Below are positions 8,550-16,035 of a DNA stretch of 64,000 nucleotides, in pieces. The stretch comes from Burkholderia sp. OK233 (lineage in GTDB: Bacteria; Pseudomonadota; Gammaproteobacteria; Burkholderiales; Burkholderiaceae). The position numbers were made by a program, and so were the translations under genes. The notes beneath the pieces are model-generated. The model ran no database searches. It saw only the letters and a list, made by a program, of their open reading frames with translations, and had not been told where the DNA came from. The stretch spans positions 4,092,001 to 4,156,000 of the forward strand of contig NZ_OCSR01000001.1 of the NCBI RefSeq assembly GCF_900230185.1, written 5' to 3'. How positions within the stretch are numbered: the first letter of the stretch is position 1; each line of letters opens with the position of its first letter.

Positions 8550-9578
8550 ATGACCGACTCCTGCCGTTCGCTCTTCCAACCGTCCATCCAGGCCGGGCCA
8601 CTCAACAACACTCGTCGCCGCCTGCTGCTCGCCCTGGCCGCGGCGCCGCTCGGCGGCGCGCAGTCACTACTGCCGCGCCGCGCGTTTGCCGCGGCGTCGA
8701 CCAGCGTGATCGAGGGCCGCAATCTGTGGCTCTATCCCGGCTGGGAAAGTCTCACCGATGACGCAACGCCCGCGTGTCTGAAAGCCGTCGATCTGATTCA
8801 TCAGGCGACGGACCAGCTGGCGGCGCGCGGCATCCATAGCGTGATCGTGATCGCGCCGCTAAAAGCCCGTTCATGCCCGGAGAATTTGCCGGACGGCACC
8901 GCGATGTCCGCAGGTGTAGCGAGCCGCTACGCCGCGATTCGCGCGCATAGCGCTTCGCTCGGTCTGCAGATAGTCGATGGCGACGGCGCGATCGCAGCGG
9001 TCGATGCTTCGCAGGAAAAGTACATTCGCGCCGACTATCACTGGAGCGGCCATTCCGCCGAAGCGGTCGCCGCGCGTGTCGCGAAACGCCTCACGGCGGC
9101 CGGTCCGCTGAAGGGCACCGCCGGCGCGGGCAGCCGGCTCGGCAAGTGGAACGAGGAAGTCCGTTATGGCGACCTCGCGGCCTTGCTGCCGCCGGAGCGC
9201 AAGAAAACGGTCGGCAAGGATCACTTCATTGTGCGCACGGTGGTGGCGCCGCCGGGTCTCGTCGACGGTGGGCCGCCGGTCGTGCAGGTGGTGGGCAACA
9301 GCATGGTCCAGCCGTACCTTGGTTTTCCGCAGAAGCTCTCGAACACAATCGATCGCCCGGTCGGCTTGACGTGGACGTTCGGCGACACCGGTCCGTGGAA
9401 GACGTTGCTCAACTATGTGGAAGCGCCCGCCTTCAAGGCGAATCCGCCACAAGCGATTGTCTGGCAATTCAACGAAGGGCAGATGATGAATCTGCCGAGC
9501 GCGGGCGGGCAGTGGGACGCAGCCTCGGTCATGGCCGACGATGCGTTCCTCGCACGCCTCGCCAAGGCTATCGCCTGA
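8550..9578 (+). CDS. AlgX/AlgJ-like SGNH O-acyltransferase (first of two)
   Basis: Predicted 342 residues from ATG 8550, preceded by a gggga ribosome-binding sequence; an in-frame GTG lies 45 bases upstream. The N-terminus has TRRRLLLALA followed by a hydrophobic run and an AFA cleavage site, which resembles a Tat-type signal. The mature part opens NLWLYPGWESL, and carries ADYHWSGHS with the Asp-x-His pair at D162/H164 and a GNS serine at S251, the three catalytic elements of the AlgX/AlgJ/WssI SGNH-like acetyltransferase family. These enzymes act in the periplasm and transfer the acyl group from the MBOAT partner to the polymer. Its stop shares one base with the next start (TGATG). Confidence 0.84.
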   Translation: MTDSCRSLFQPSIQAGPLNNTRRRLLLALAAAPLGGAQSLLPRRAFAAASTSVIEGRNLWLYPGWESLTDDATPACLKAVDLIHQATDQLAARGIHSVIVIAPLKARSCPENLPDGTAMSAGVASRYAAIRAHSASLGLQIVDGDGAIAAVDASQEKYIRADYHWSGHSAEAVAARVAKRLTAAGPLKGTAGAGSRLGKWNEEVRYGDLAALLPPERKKTVGKDHFIVRTVVAPPGLVDGGPPVVQVVGNSMVQPYLGFPQKLSNTIDRPVGLTWTFGDTGPWKTLLNYVEAPAFKANPPQAIVWQFNEGQMMNLPSAGGQWDAASVMADDAFLARLAKAIA

Positions 9579-10885
9579 TGAGCGAGTCAGTCGGACGCAC
9601 GGCAGAGCGCGCGGCGGGTAACGACGCTGGTGCCACGCACAGCCACGCGGCAGCGGCGGAGCAGCCGCTCGCTCGCGCGCATCGGCGCGCCGCGTGGCTG
9701 GTCGCGCTGTTGCTCGGCCTCGGTTGCGCGGGCGCACTGGTGTCGCTTGTCATGCAGTCGCGCGACGGCGCGTCGTTCGATGCGCATGGTTGGCGCGACG
9801 GCAGCCTCGGCCGCAGTCTGGACCGCGCGATCGAGGTGCCGTACGCGCGGCCGCTGCATCGCTGGCAAGCCGCGGCGCGTTACCGGTTGTTCGGCGCCCT
9901 CGGGCATCAGGTACGCGAGGGCTGTCCCGGCTGGCTGTTCTATGCGGATGGTCTGCGCGCGCCGGTGCAGCCGGGACATGATCCCATCGAACGCGCCGAT
10001 GGCGGCGACGCGCTGACCGATGCGCGCATCGCCTCGTTGCATCGTTACGCGGATGCGCTACGCAGCGCCGGGATTCAACTGGTGGTGGTGACGGTGCCCG
10101 ACAAAGCGCGCGTGGAGAGCGAAGCGCTGTGCGGGCTGCGTCAGGACGCGCGGATGACGCAGCGTCTGAGTGTATGGAACCGCGCGTTGATCGCGAGCAA
10201 CGTCACACACGTCGAATTGTTGCCGGCGTTGCAAGCTGCACGTCCTGCGTTTTTCCGTACCGATGTGCATTGGAATGCGCGTGGTGCGCAAGCGGCTGCA
10301 CAGACGGTTGGCGCCGCAGTGTTGCCGTTGCTTGGCAAACCCGGCGACACCACATTCACGCACACGACGGCGCAACCCGCGCCGCGCATCGGCGATTTGC
10401 TGACGCTCGCCAATCTGAATGACGTGCCGGATGCGTGGCGGCCGGCGCCTGACGTCGTCGCTGCCGAAACGCTGCAGGCGCAACGCAGCGGCGGCCTGCT
10501 CGACGACGGTCCCGCCGCCGATGTGCTGCTCGCGGGCAGTTCGTTTTCGCGCCGCAGTGCGTTTGCCGAGCGCCTCGGCGAGCAGTTCGGCCGCGAAGTG
10601 TGGAACGTCAGCCTCGACGACGGTCAGTTCGATCGCGCGATGCAGACGGTTTGGCGCAAGCGCGCCACATGGCCGAAGAGCGTGCGCGTGGTGATCTGGG
10701 AAATGTCGGAGGACGCGCTGTCGATGCCGGTCGATATGGCGCCACCGTTAGCTGCTGTTCGGAGTGCAGCGAAAACCGCCACCGCCACCGCGGTTTCGGA
10801 CACGGCTAAGGCTGCGGATGCGGGCATGAGTCCGGTCGGCACCGCTCCGGCCGGTACTGCTCCCGCACCAGCCAGGCAGGACTGA
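9578..10885 (+). CDS. AlgJ-like membrane-anchored SGNH acyltransferase (second of two)
   Basis: Predicted 435 residues from ATG 9578, overlapping the upstream stop by one base. A single membrane helix (about 40-60) anchors a periplasmic SGNH-type domain: GWLFYADGLR near 125, VTVPDKARV near 172, FRTDVHWNARG with D229/H231, and LLAGSSFSRR with the candidate nucleophile S321. This is the AlgJ arrangement (AlgJ is 391 residues in Pseudomonas). The C-terminal 45 residues are Ala/Thr/Pro-rich low complexity. Having two SGNH proteins mirrors AlgJ plus AlgX, where one passes the acetyl group on and the other modifies the polymer; which does which here is not visible. Confidence 0.82.
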   Translation: MSESVGRTAERAAGNDAGATHSHAAAAEQPLARAHRRAAWLVALLLGLGCAGALVSLVMQSRDGASFDAHGWRDGSLGRSLDRAIEVPYARPLHRWQAAARYRLFGALGHQVREGCPGWLFYADGLRAPVQPGHDPIERADGGDALTDARIASLHRYADALRSAGIQLVVVTVPDKARVESEALCGLRQDARMTQRLSVWNRALIASNVTHVELLPALQAARPAFFRTDVHWNARGAQAAAQTVGAAVLPLLGKPGDTTFTHTTAQPAPRIGDLLTLANLNDVPDAWRPAPDVVAAETLQAQRSGGLLDDGPAADVLLAGSSFSRRSAFAERLGEQFGREVWNVSLDDGQFDRAMQTVWRKRATWPKSVRVVIWEMSEDALSMPVDMAPPLAAVRSAAKTATATAVSDTAKAADAGMSPVGTAPAGTAPAPARQD

Positions 10886-10890
10886 CCCCG

Positions 10891-12579
10891 ATGCTATTCA
10901 ATTCATTCATCTTCCTCACGCTGTTCTTGCCGCCGGCGTTGGCCGGCTACTACCTGCTCGGCCAGCGCATGCCACGCGCCGCTGCGGCGTGGCTCTGCGG
11001 TGCGTCGATCGTGTTCTACGGCTGGTGGAATCCGGCGTTCGTCGCCTTGCTGGTGGCGTCGATCGCGTTCAACTACGCGATGAGTTGCGCAATTGTCGCG
11101 GCACCCGCGCAGTCCACCCGCCGGCGCTGGCTGCTCGGCCTCGCGATCACCGCTGACCTCGCGCTGCTGGTGCGCTACAAATATCTGGCGACGCTGCTCA
11201 CCGCGCTCGTGCACGCAAGCGGCATCGCGCCGGCCGACTGGCTCGCGCACGGTATGCAGGATGTGATCCTGCCGCTCGGCGTGTCGTTTTTCACCTTTAC
11301 GCAGATCGGCTATCTGCTCGATTGCAACGCGGGCATCGTCAAGGAGCGCGACCCGCTCGGCTACGTGCAGTTCGTCACGTTCTTTCCACATCTGATCGCG
11401 GGGCCGATCCTGCATCACAAGGAAATGATGACGCAGTTCGCGCAGCCGGCCACGTATAAGTTGCGCGCGGAAAACCTGTCGATCGGCGCGTTCGTCTTCA
11501 CGATCGGTCTCGCGAAGAAGCTGCTGTTCGCCGACACCATCGCACCGTTCGCCGACGCGGGCTTCGCCGCGCCGCACGACTTGCAGTGGCTGGCGGCGTG
11601 GGGCACCTGTCTCGCGTACGCGCTACAGCTTTACTTCGATTTCTCCGGCTATTCGGACATGGCCGTGGGCCTCGCGAAGATGTTCGGTGTGCGTTTCCCG
11701 CTGAACTTCAATTCGCCGTTCAAGGCGGCCAGCATCATCGATTTCTGGCAGCGCTGGCATATGACGCTCACGCGCTATCTCACTGCCTACCTGTACTACC
11801 CGTTGGCGATGCGGATCAACCGCAGCCGTGCGTTGCGTGGCCATCCGATCGGGCGTCTCGCGCAACGCTCGACAAGCGGCTTTCTCTCGACGGTGGCCGT
11901 GCCGACTTTCTACACGATGGCGCTGGCCGGCATCTGGCACGGCGCAGGCTTGCAGTATCTGATTTACGGCTTGCTGCATGCGTCATATCTCACCGTGAAT
12001 CACGCTTATCGTGCGTGGCGGGCGGCGGCTGCGCCGGCGGTTGGGGTGAGGGCGGCTGGGGTAGTCGCGGCGGGGACAGCGAAGACAGCGGGGGCGGCAG
12101 GGGCGGCAGGAACAGCCGCGGCTTTCACATTGAGCTTCAAGGCACGCGTTCGCCATGCGGGTAACGTCCTGCTGACCTTCGTGGCCGCACTGGTCGCGTT
12201 TGCATTTTTCCGGGCACATGGCGTCGGCGATGCGCTCGCGTTATTGCAGGGCATGGCGGGTCTACGCGGTATCGAAGCGCTCGACTGGCCCGCGTGCGGC
12301 ACGGCGAACATCGGCCTTGGCGAGTGGCTGCATCTGGTCGCGGGCCGCTCGACACTCGCGTTGCAGATCGTCGCGCTGCTGGCGATTGTCTGGTGCGCGC
12401 CGAATTCACATCAGCTGATGGGACGCTTCTCGCCGGCGCTCGACCGCGCGGCCGAAGGCTTGCCCGCTGCGCTGACATGGCGGCCTTCGCTGCGCTGGAC
12501 CGCCGTGATGTTCGGTGTACTGGTGTTCTGCGTCGCGCAGTTGCACGGCGAAGTGCGTTTTCTCTATTTCCAGTTCTGA
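10891..12579 (+). CDS. MBOAT-family O-acyltransferase (AlgI/DltB-like)
   Basis: Predicted 562-residue polytopic inner-membrane protein. It opens MLFNSFIFLTLFLPPAL as AlgI does, and contains HLIAGPILHHKEMM, YFDFSGYSDMAVGLA, FWQRWHMTLTRYL and AGIWHGAG, with the catalytic histidine of the MBOAT family at H350. AlgI (520 residues) carries acetyl groups across the membrane for alginate, and DltB does the same with D-alanine from DltC. About 35 residues of Ala/Gly low complexity (about 375-412) lie between two membrane segments, which explains the extra length. A carrier protein and adenylating enzyme directly downstream argue that the donor is a carrier-bound acyl or aminoacyl group. Confidence 0.9.
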   Translation: MLFNSFIFLTLFLPPALAGYYLLGQRMPRAAAAWLCGASIVFYGWWNPAFVALLVASIAFNYAMSCAIVAAPAQSTRRRWLLGLAITADLALLVRYKYLATLLTALVHASGIAPADWLAHGMQDVILPLGVSFFTFTQIGYLLDCNAGIVKERDPLGYVQFVTFFPHLIAGPILHHKEMMTQFAQPATYKLRAENLSIGAFVFTIGLAKKLLFADTIAPFADAGFAAPHDLQWLAAWGTCLAYALQLYFDFSGYSDMAVGLAKMFGVRFPLNFNSPFKAASIIDFWQRWHMTLTRYLTAYLYYPLAMRINRSRALRGHPIGRLAQRSTSGFLSTVAVPTFYTMALAGIWHGAGLQYLIYGLLHASYLTVNHAYRAWRAAAAPAVGVRAAGVVAAGTAKTAGAAGAAGTAAAFTLSFKARVRHAGNVLLTFVAALVAFAFFRAHGVGDALALLQGMAGLRGIEALDWPACGTANIGLGEWLHLVAGRSTLALQIVALLAIVWCAPNSHQLMGRFSPALDRAAEGLPAALTWRPSLRWTAVMFGVLVFCVAQLHGEVRFLYFQF

Positions 12580-12612
12580 TTGCCGGAACGACGTTTGCGC
12601 AAGGAGTACACA

Positions 12613-12849
12613 ATGACTCAAAACGAAACGCTGCACGCCGACGTAGCGGCACTGGTCGAATCCGTCGTCCTGCGCCTCGTGCGCGATGATGAACTGCTGC
12701 TCGAAACGGGGCTGGTCGATTCGGTTCTGGCCGTCGAAATCGTGATGGGCGTCGAGATGCAATTCGGCGTGCGGATTCCGCCGACCGAGATCGCCGAGCA
12801 CCTGGCATCCGTGGATGCGCTTTGCGCGTTCATCGCCGCCAATCGTTAG
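12613..12849 (+). CDS. Acyl/peptidyl carrier protein, DltC-like
   Basis: Predicted 78 residues from ATG 12613, which has a perfect aaggag Shine-Dalgarno seven bases upstream; a longer frame from 12580 has no such site. The phosphopantetheine attachment serine is S37 in ETGLVDSVLAVEIV, a context closer to DltC (GLLDS) than to the fatty-acid AcpP (GADSLD). The size is typical of free-standing carriers. It sits between an MBOAT gene and a DltA-like adenylation gene, the same three partners as in the dlt operon, so it likely carries the activated group as a thioester to the MBOAT protein in the membrane. Confidence 0.86.
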   Translation: MTQNETLHADVAALVESVVLRLVRDDELLLETGLVDSVLAVEIVMGVEMQFGVRIPPTEIAEHLASVDALCAFIAANR

Positions 12850-12856
12850 GCGCACC

Positions 12857-14392
12857 ATGCGATTCGATCTGAGCGCGAGCTGCTTTGCCGACACCGATGT
12901 GCGTGCCGACGCGTGGGCGGTGATCGGCGCCGATCGCGCGCTGCGTTGGCACGAGTTGGCGGAACAAGCCCACGCGTGGGCCAGGCAGGCGCGCGCGCAC
13001 GGGTTCGCTGCGGATGTGCCGGTGATCATCCGCGGTCACAAGGAAGCGGCATTTTTTGTGGCGATGGTGGGGGCGTTGCTGCTCGGCGCGCCGTTCGTGC
13101 CGGTCGATACGATCTATCCGGATGAAAGGATGCAGCGCATCGCGAGCACGCTCGGCGCGCAGACTTACTTCGACGCGCATGGCGGCCGCTTCGTGAGTTT
13201 GAACGGGCAGCGCGTGCGGGCGGAACCGGGAGCGGCAGAGGGGACTGCGGCTTCGACTTCGACTGCGGCTTCGACAGCATCAGCACCGCCGGCATTGCAC
13301 GAGAAAAACCTCGCGTACGTTCTATTCACCTCGGGCACGACCGGCGAACCCAAGGGCGTACAGATCGGCCGCGAAAGCGTCGTCGCGCTGGCCGACTGGA
13401 TGGCGGCCGACTTCGCGCTCGGCGACGCGCCGGTGTTCCTGAATCAGGCGCCGTTCAGCTTCGATCTGTCGATGTACGAAGTGTTCGGCACGCTCGCGCT
13501 TGGTGGCACCGTGGTGCTCGCCTCGCGGGCGCTGACGGCGCAGGGCGCCACGTTTCTCGCCACGCTCGCGCAGCACGGCATGACCACGTGGGTGTCGACA
13601 CCATCGTTCGCGCAACAGCAGTTGCTCAATCCGCAGTTCTCACAAGACGGCTTGCCGGCGCTCCGGACCTTCCTGTTCTGCGGCGAAGTGCTGCCGGTCG
13701 CACTCGCGCGGCAATTGCGCCAGCGCTTTCCAGCCGCACAGATCATCAACACATACGGACCGACCGAGGCGACGGTGGCGACCACCTGGATCGTCGTCGA
13801 CGATGCAGTGCTCGCGCATCATGCGCGCCTGCCGATCGGCCGTGCCAAGCGCGACGCCGAGGTGTTTGTCGATGACGGCGAACTATGCATCGCCGGTGCA
13901 CACGTGATGCGCGGCTATCTGAACCGCGAAGACCTGAACGCGGCACGCATGTTCTCCCACAACGGACAGCGGGCGTTTCGCACCGGCGATCTGGGCGCGG
14001 TCGACGGCGACGGACTGCTGTTTTGCCACGGACGTATCGACGATCAGATCAAGATGGGGGGTTACCGTATCGAATTGATGGAGATCGACGCCGCTTTGCG
14101 CACGCTGCCCGGTGCGGCGAGTGCCGCAGCTGTGCCGTTGCGGCGGCCGGACGGCTCGGTCGCGCGGATCGTCGCGTTCGTCGCAACCGGCAACGACGAT
14201 GGCCGGCTGCCCGACGCGTTGTATGACTGGAAGACGCTGCTGGCCGCGTGCCTGCCGTCGTATATGATCCCGTCAGAATTGCTCGCGTGCCGGTCCCTGC
14301 CGGTCTCGGTCAACTTCAAGATCGATCGCGCGCAACTCGCTCAGGATTATCGTGACGTTTATCTCAAAGCACAGCGCCAGCACAATGCGTAA
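12857..14392 (+). CDS. AMP-forming adenylation enzyme, DltA-like
   Basis: Predicted 511 residues from ATG 12857, seven bases after the carrier-protein stop. ANL-family core motifs are in order: LFTSGTTGEPKG (about 155-166), NTYGPTEATVA (about 298-308, the form usual in D-alanine ligases), FRTGDLG (about 374), GRIDDQIKMGGYRIEL (about 394-409) and a C-terminal K488. The motif around K488 reads VNFKIDR rather than the common NGKIDR, a Phe-for-Gly change next to the catalytic lysine. A Thr/Ser/Ala insertion (about 125-147) precedes the P-loop. DltA activates D-alanine and loads DltC; the substrate here cannot be read from the motifs and could be another amino or carboxylic acid. Confidence 0.85.
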   Translation: MRFDLSASCFADTDVRADAWAVIGADRALRWHELAEQAHAWARQARAHGFAADVPVIIRGHKEAAFFVAMVGALLLGAPFVPVDTIYPDERMQRIASTLGAQTYFDAHGGRFVSLNGQRVRAEPGAAEGTAASTSTAASTASAPPALHEKNLAYVLFTSGTTGEPKGVQIGRESVVALADWMAADFALGDAPVFLNQAPFSFDLSMYEVFGTLALGGTVVLASRALTAQGATFLATLAQHGMTTWVSTPSFAQQQLLNPQFSQDGLPALRTFLFCGEVLPVALARQLRQRFPAAQIINTYGPTEATVATTWIVVDDAVLAHHARLPIGRAKRDAEVFVDDGELCIAGAHVMRGYLNREDLNAARMFSHNGQRAFRTGDLGAVDGDGLLFCHGRIDDQIKMGGYRIELMEIDAALRTLPGAASAAAVPLRRPDGSVARIVAFVATGNDDGRLPDALYDWKTLLAACLPSYMIPSELLACRSLPVSVNFKIDRAQLAQDYRDVYLKAQRQHNA

Positions 14393-15284
14393 TTCACACG
14401 ACGTTCAGACCCGCGAGGGCGAGCCGGCTTCGCCACGCCGCCGCGCGTTGCTCGCGGCGAGCGCGTGCGCAGCGCTGGTGTACAGCTGCTCGGCGCCAGG
14501 TTCGGGCGACGCCGGCGCGTTGGCGCAGGGCGTGGTCTGGCAGCTCGACGATGATCATGTCGACCCGCACGGCGACTGGAACCGCCTCGGCGTGACCGAT
14601 CTGCTGGTGCAATGGACGGCGGTGGACGGCACGTCGTTTCTGCCCGGCACTGCTATGCAAACAGCTCGCCGTCTGCCGGACTGGACACGGATTGCCGGCG
14701 AACCGTGGGCGCGCAATGTGATCGTCGGTCTCGCCGGACGTTTCGACGAAACCACGGCCCGTGCGCAGGCGGCGCAGCTGGTCGAACAGTCGAAGCAGCT
14801 GGCGGCCGTGCAGCCACCGGTTCACATCGACGGCTATTACTTTCCGGTTGAAATCGACCCGACCTGGAAGGACGCCGCCGCGCTCGCGCCTTTGCTCGAC
14901 AAGCTGCCGCGGCCGTTGTGGATCAGTGTCTACGATAACTCGAATATCGGCGGCACGGCGCTGGCAGCGTGGCTGGAGGGCTGGCTGCCGCGCGATGTTG
15001 GCGTGTTTCTGCAGGATGGCTGCGGTGTCTATGCGCGCGGCCCGGCGGCCGCGCGTGAGTATGCGGATGCGCTGACGGCGCGGCTTGGCAAGGGCCGGGT
15101 GCGGATCATTGCCGAGGCATTCCGTCGCGCCCAGGGCGGTGCGTTCCGCCCGGCGACAGCTGCGGAACTGTCGCCACAATTGCTCGCGTATCGCGGCTAC
15201 CGGACGTATCTCTTCGACGGGCCGCATTATGTGTCGGCGCAACTCGTGCAGGATCTGCTCGGCATGCAGCAGGTGCAGAAGTAG
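14385..15284 (+). CDS. Putative TIM-barrel-like lipoprotein at the end of the polysaccharide locus
   Basis: Predicted 299 residues from ATG 14385, overlapping the upstream stop by 8 bases. Basic RRR residues and a hydrophobic run end in LVYSC at about residue 35, a possible lipobox. The mature part has alternating strand/helix segments: GVVWQLDDDH, LGVTDLLVQWTAVDG, NVIVGLAGRFDE, HIDGYYFPVEIDPTW, PLWISVYDNSNI, VGVFLQDG and RVRIIAEAF. The rhythm and acidic residues at strand ends resemble DUF4434-type or glycoside-hydrolase TIM barrels. I cannot assign a substrate. Many exopolysaccharide operons carry a polymer-trimming enzyme (AlgL, PslG, BcsZ), so a hydrolase or lyase of the polymer is a reasonable inference. 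Confidence 0.6.
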   Translation: MRNSHDVQTREGEPASPRRRALLAASACAALVYSCSAPGSGDAGALAQGVVWQLDDDHVDPHGDWNRLGVTDLLVQWTAVDGTSFLPGTAMQTARRLPDWTRIAGEPWARNVIVGLAGRFDETTARAQAAQLVEQSKQLAAVQPPVHIDGYYFPVEIDPTWKDAAALAPLLDKLPRPLWISVYDNSNIGGTALAAWLEGWLPRDVGVFLQDGCGVYARGPAAAREYADALTARLGKGRVRIIAEAFRRAQGGAFRPATAAELSPQLLAYRGYRTYLFDGPHYVSAQLVQDLLGMQQVQK

Positions 15285-15299
15285 GGCACCCGCTGGCGA

Positions 15300-15938
15300 T
15301 CACCGCAACTGCGTCACCGCCAGCAGCAACACCATGCTGCCAATTGCGCCATCCAGCACGCGCCACGCCGTCGCGCGGCGAAACAGCGGCGCCAGCGCAC
15401 GGGCGCCGTAACCCAGACCGATAAACCAGACCCCGCTCACCGCCATCGCGCCGAGCGCGAACGCCACCCGTGCGCCGTCCGGTTCGCGCGCGCCAGCCGT
15501 GCCGATCAGCAGGAAGGTGTCGAGATAGACGTGCGGATTGAGCCACGTGAAGGCCAGCGTCATCAGGATGATCGGCGTTGCACGTTGCACGGGTGCTGCT
15601 GCACTCGTGCCCGGCGCCGTGCCGCCCGCATTGGCGTCCAGTACCGCATGTCCCGGGCGCACCGCACGGCGCAATGCGTTAATGCCGAACCACGCCAGAT
15701 AGGCGAGCCCCACATACAGCATCGCGTGGACGAATACCGGATAGCGTTCCACCAGGACCGACGCGCCACCGACGCCTGCGCCGATCAGGATGCAATCCGA
15801 CAGCGCGCACAGTGCGACGATCTTGCCGACGTGCGAGCGCATGATGCCCTGACGAAGCACAAAGGCATTCTGGGCGCCGATCGTCACGATCAGCGACGCG
15901 CACAGGGCGGCGCCGTGGGAAAAAGACAGCCAATTCAT
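15300..15938 (-). CDS. argO: LysE/ArgO-family basic amino-acid exporter
   Basis: Predicted 212 residues with five or six membrane helices and the LysE-family pattern: IGAQNAFVLRQGI near 22-34, FTWLNPHVYLDTF near 130-142. These inner-membrane exporters remove excess arginine or lysine (and toxic analogues). The gene is divergent from an ArgP/LysG-type LysR regulator with only 97 bases between the starts, the standard exporter/regulator pairing, which supports the assignment. A short Ala/Gly/Thr stretch (about 98-115) lies in the cytoplasmic loop. Confidence 0.87.
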   Translation of the reverse strand: MNWLSFSHGAALCASLIVTIGAQNAFVLRQGIMRSHVGKIVALCALSDCILIGAGVGGASVLVERYPVFVHAMLYVGLAYLAWFGINALRRAVRPGHAVLDANAGGTAPGTSAAAPVQRATPIILMTLAFTWLNPHVYLDTFLLIGTAGAREPDGARVAFALGAMAVSGVWFIGLGYGARALAPLFRRATAWRVLDGAIGSMVLLLAVTQLR

Positions 15939-16011
15939 AATCGATCCAGTAGACGGGGAAAGCGAACGAGGCTAGTCTGCGGTTTTGCTGCTCATAAGAG
16001 AAGCTAATTCA

Positions 16012-16027
16012 CTTAATGCCGATTAAG
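16012..16027. promoter_or_regulatory. Inverted repeat in the argO-argP intergenic region (candidate ArgP site)
   Basis: CTTAAT and ATTAAG arms separated by GCCG form a perfect 6-bp dyad just before argP, partly overlapping its aagga ribosome-binding sequence. The position fits an autoregulatory LysR-type site, but the arms do not carry an obvious T-N11-A core. Confidence 0.4.
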
Positions 16028-16035
16028 GAACGCTA

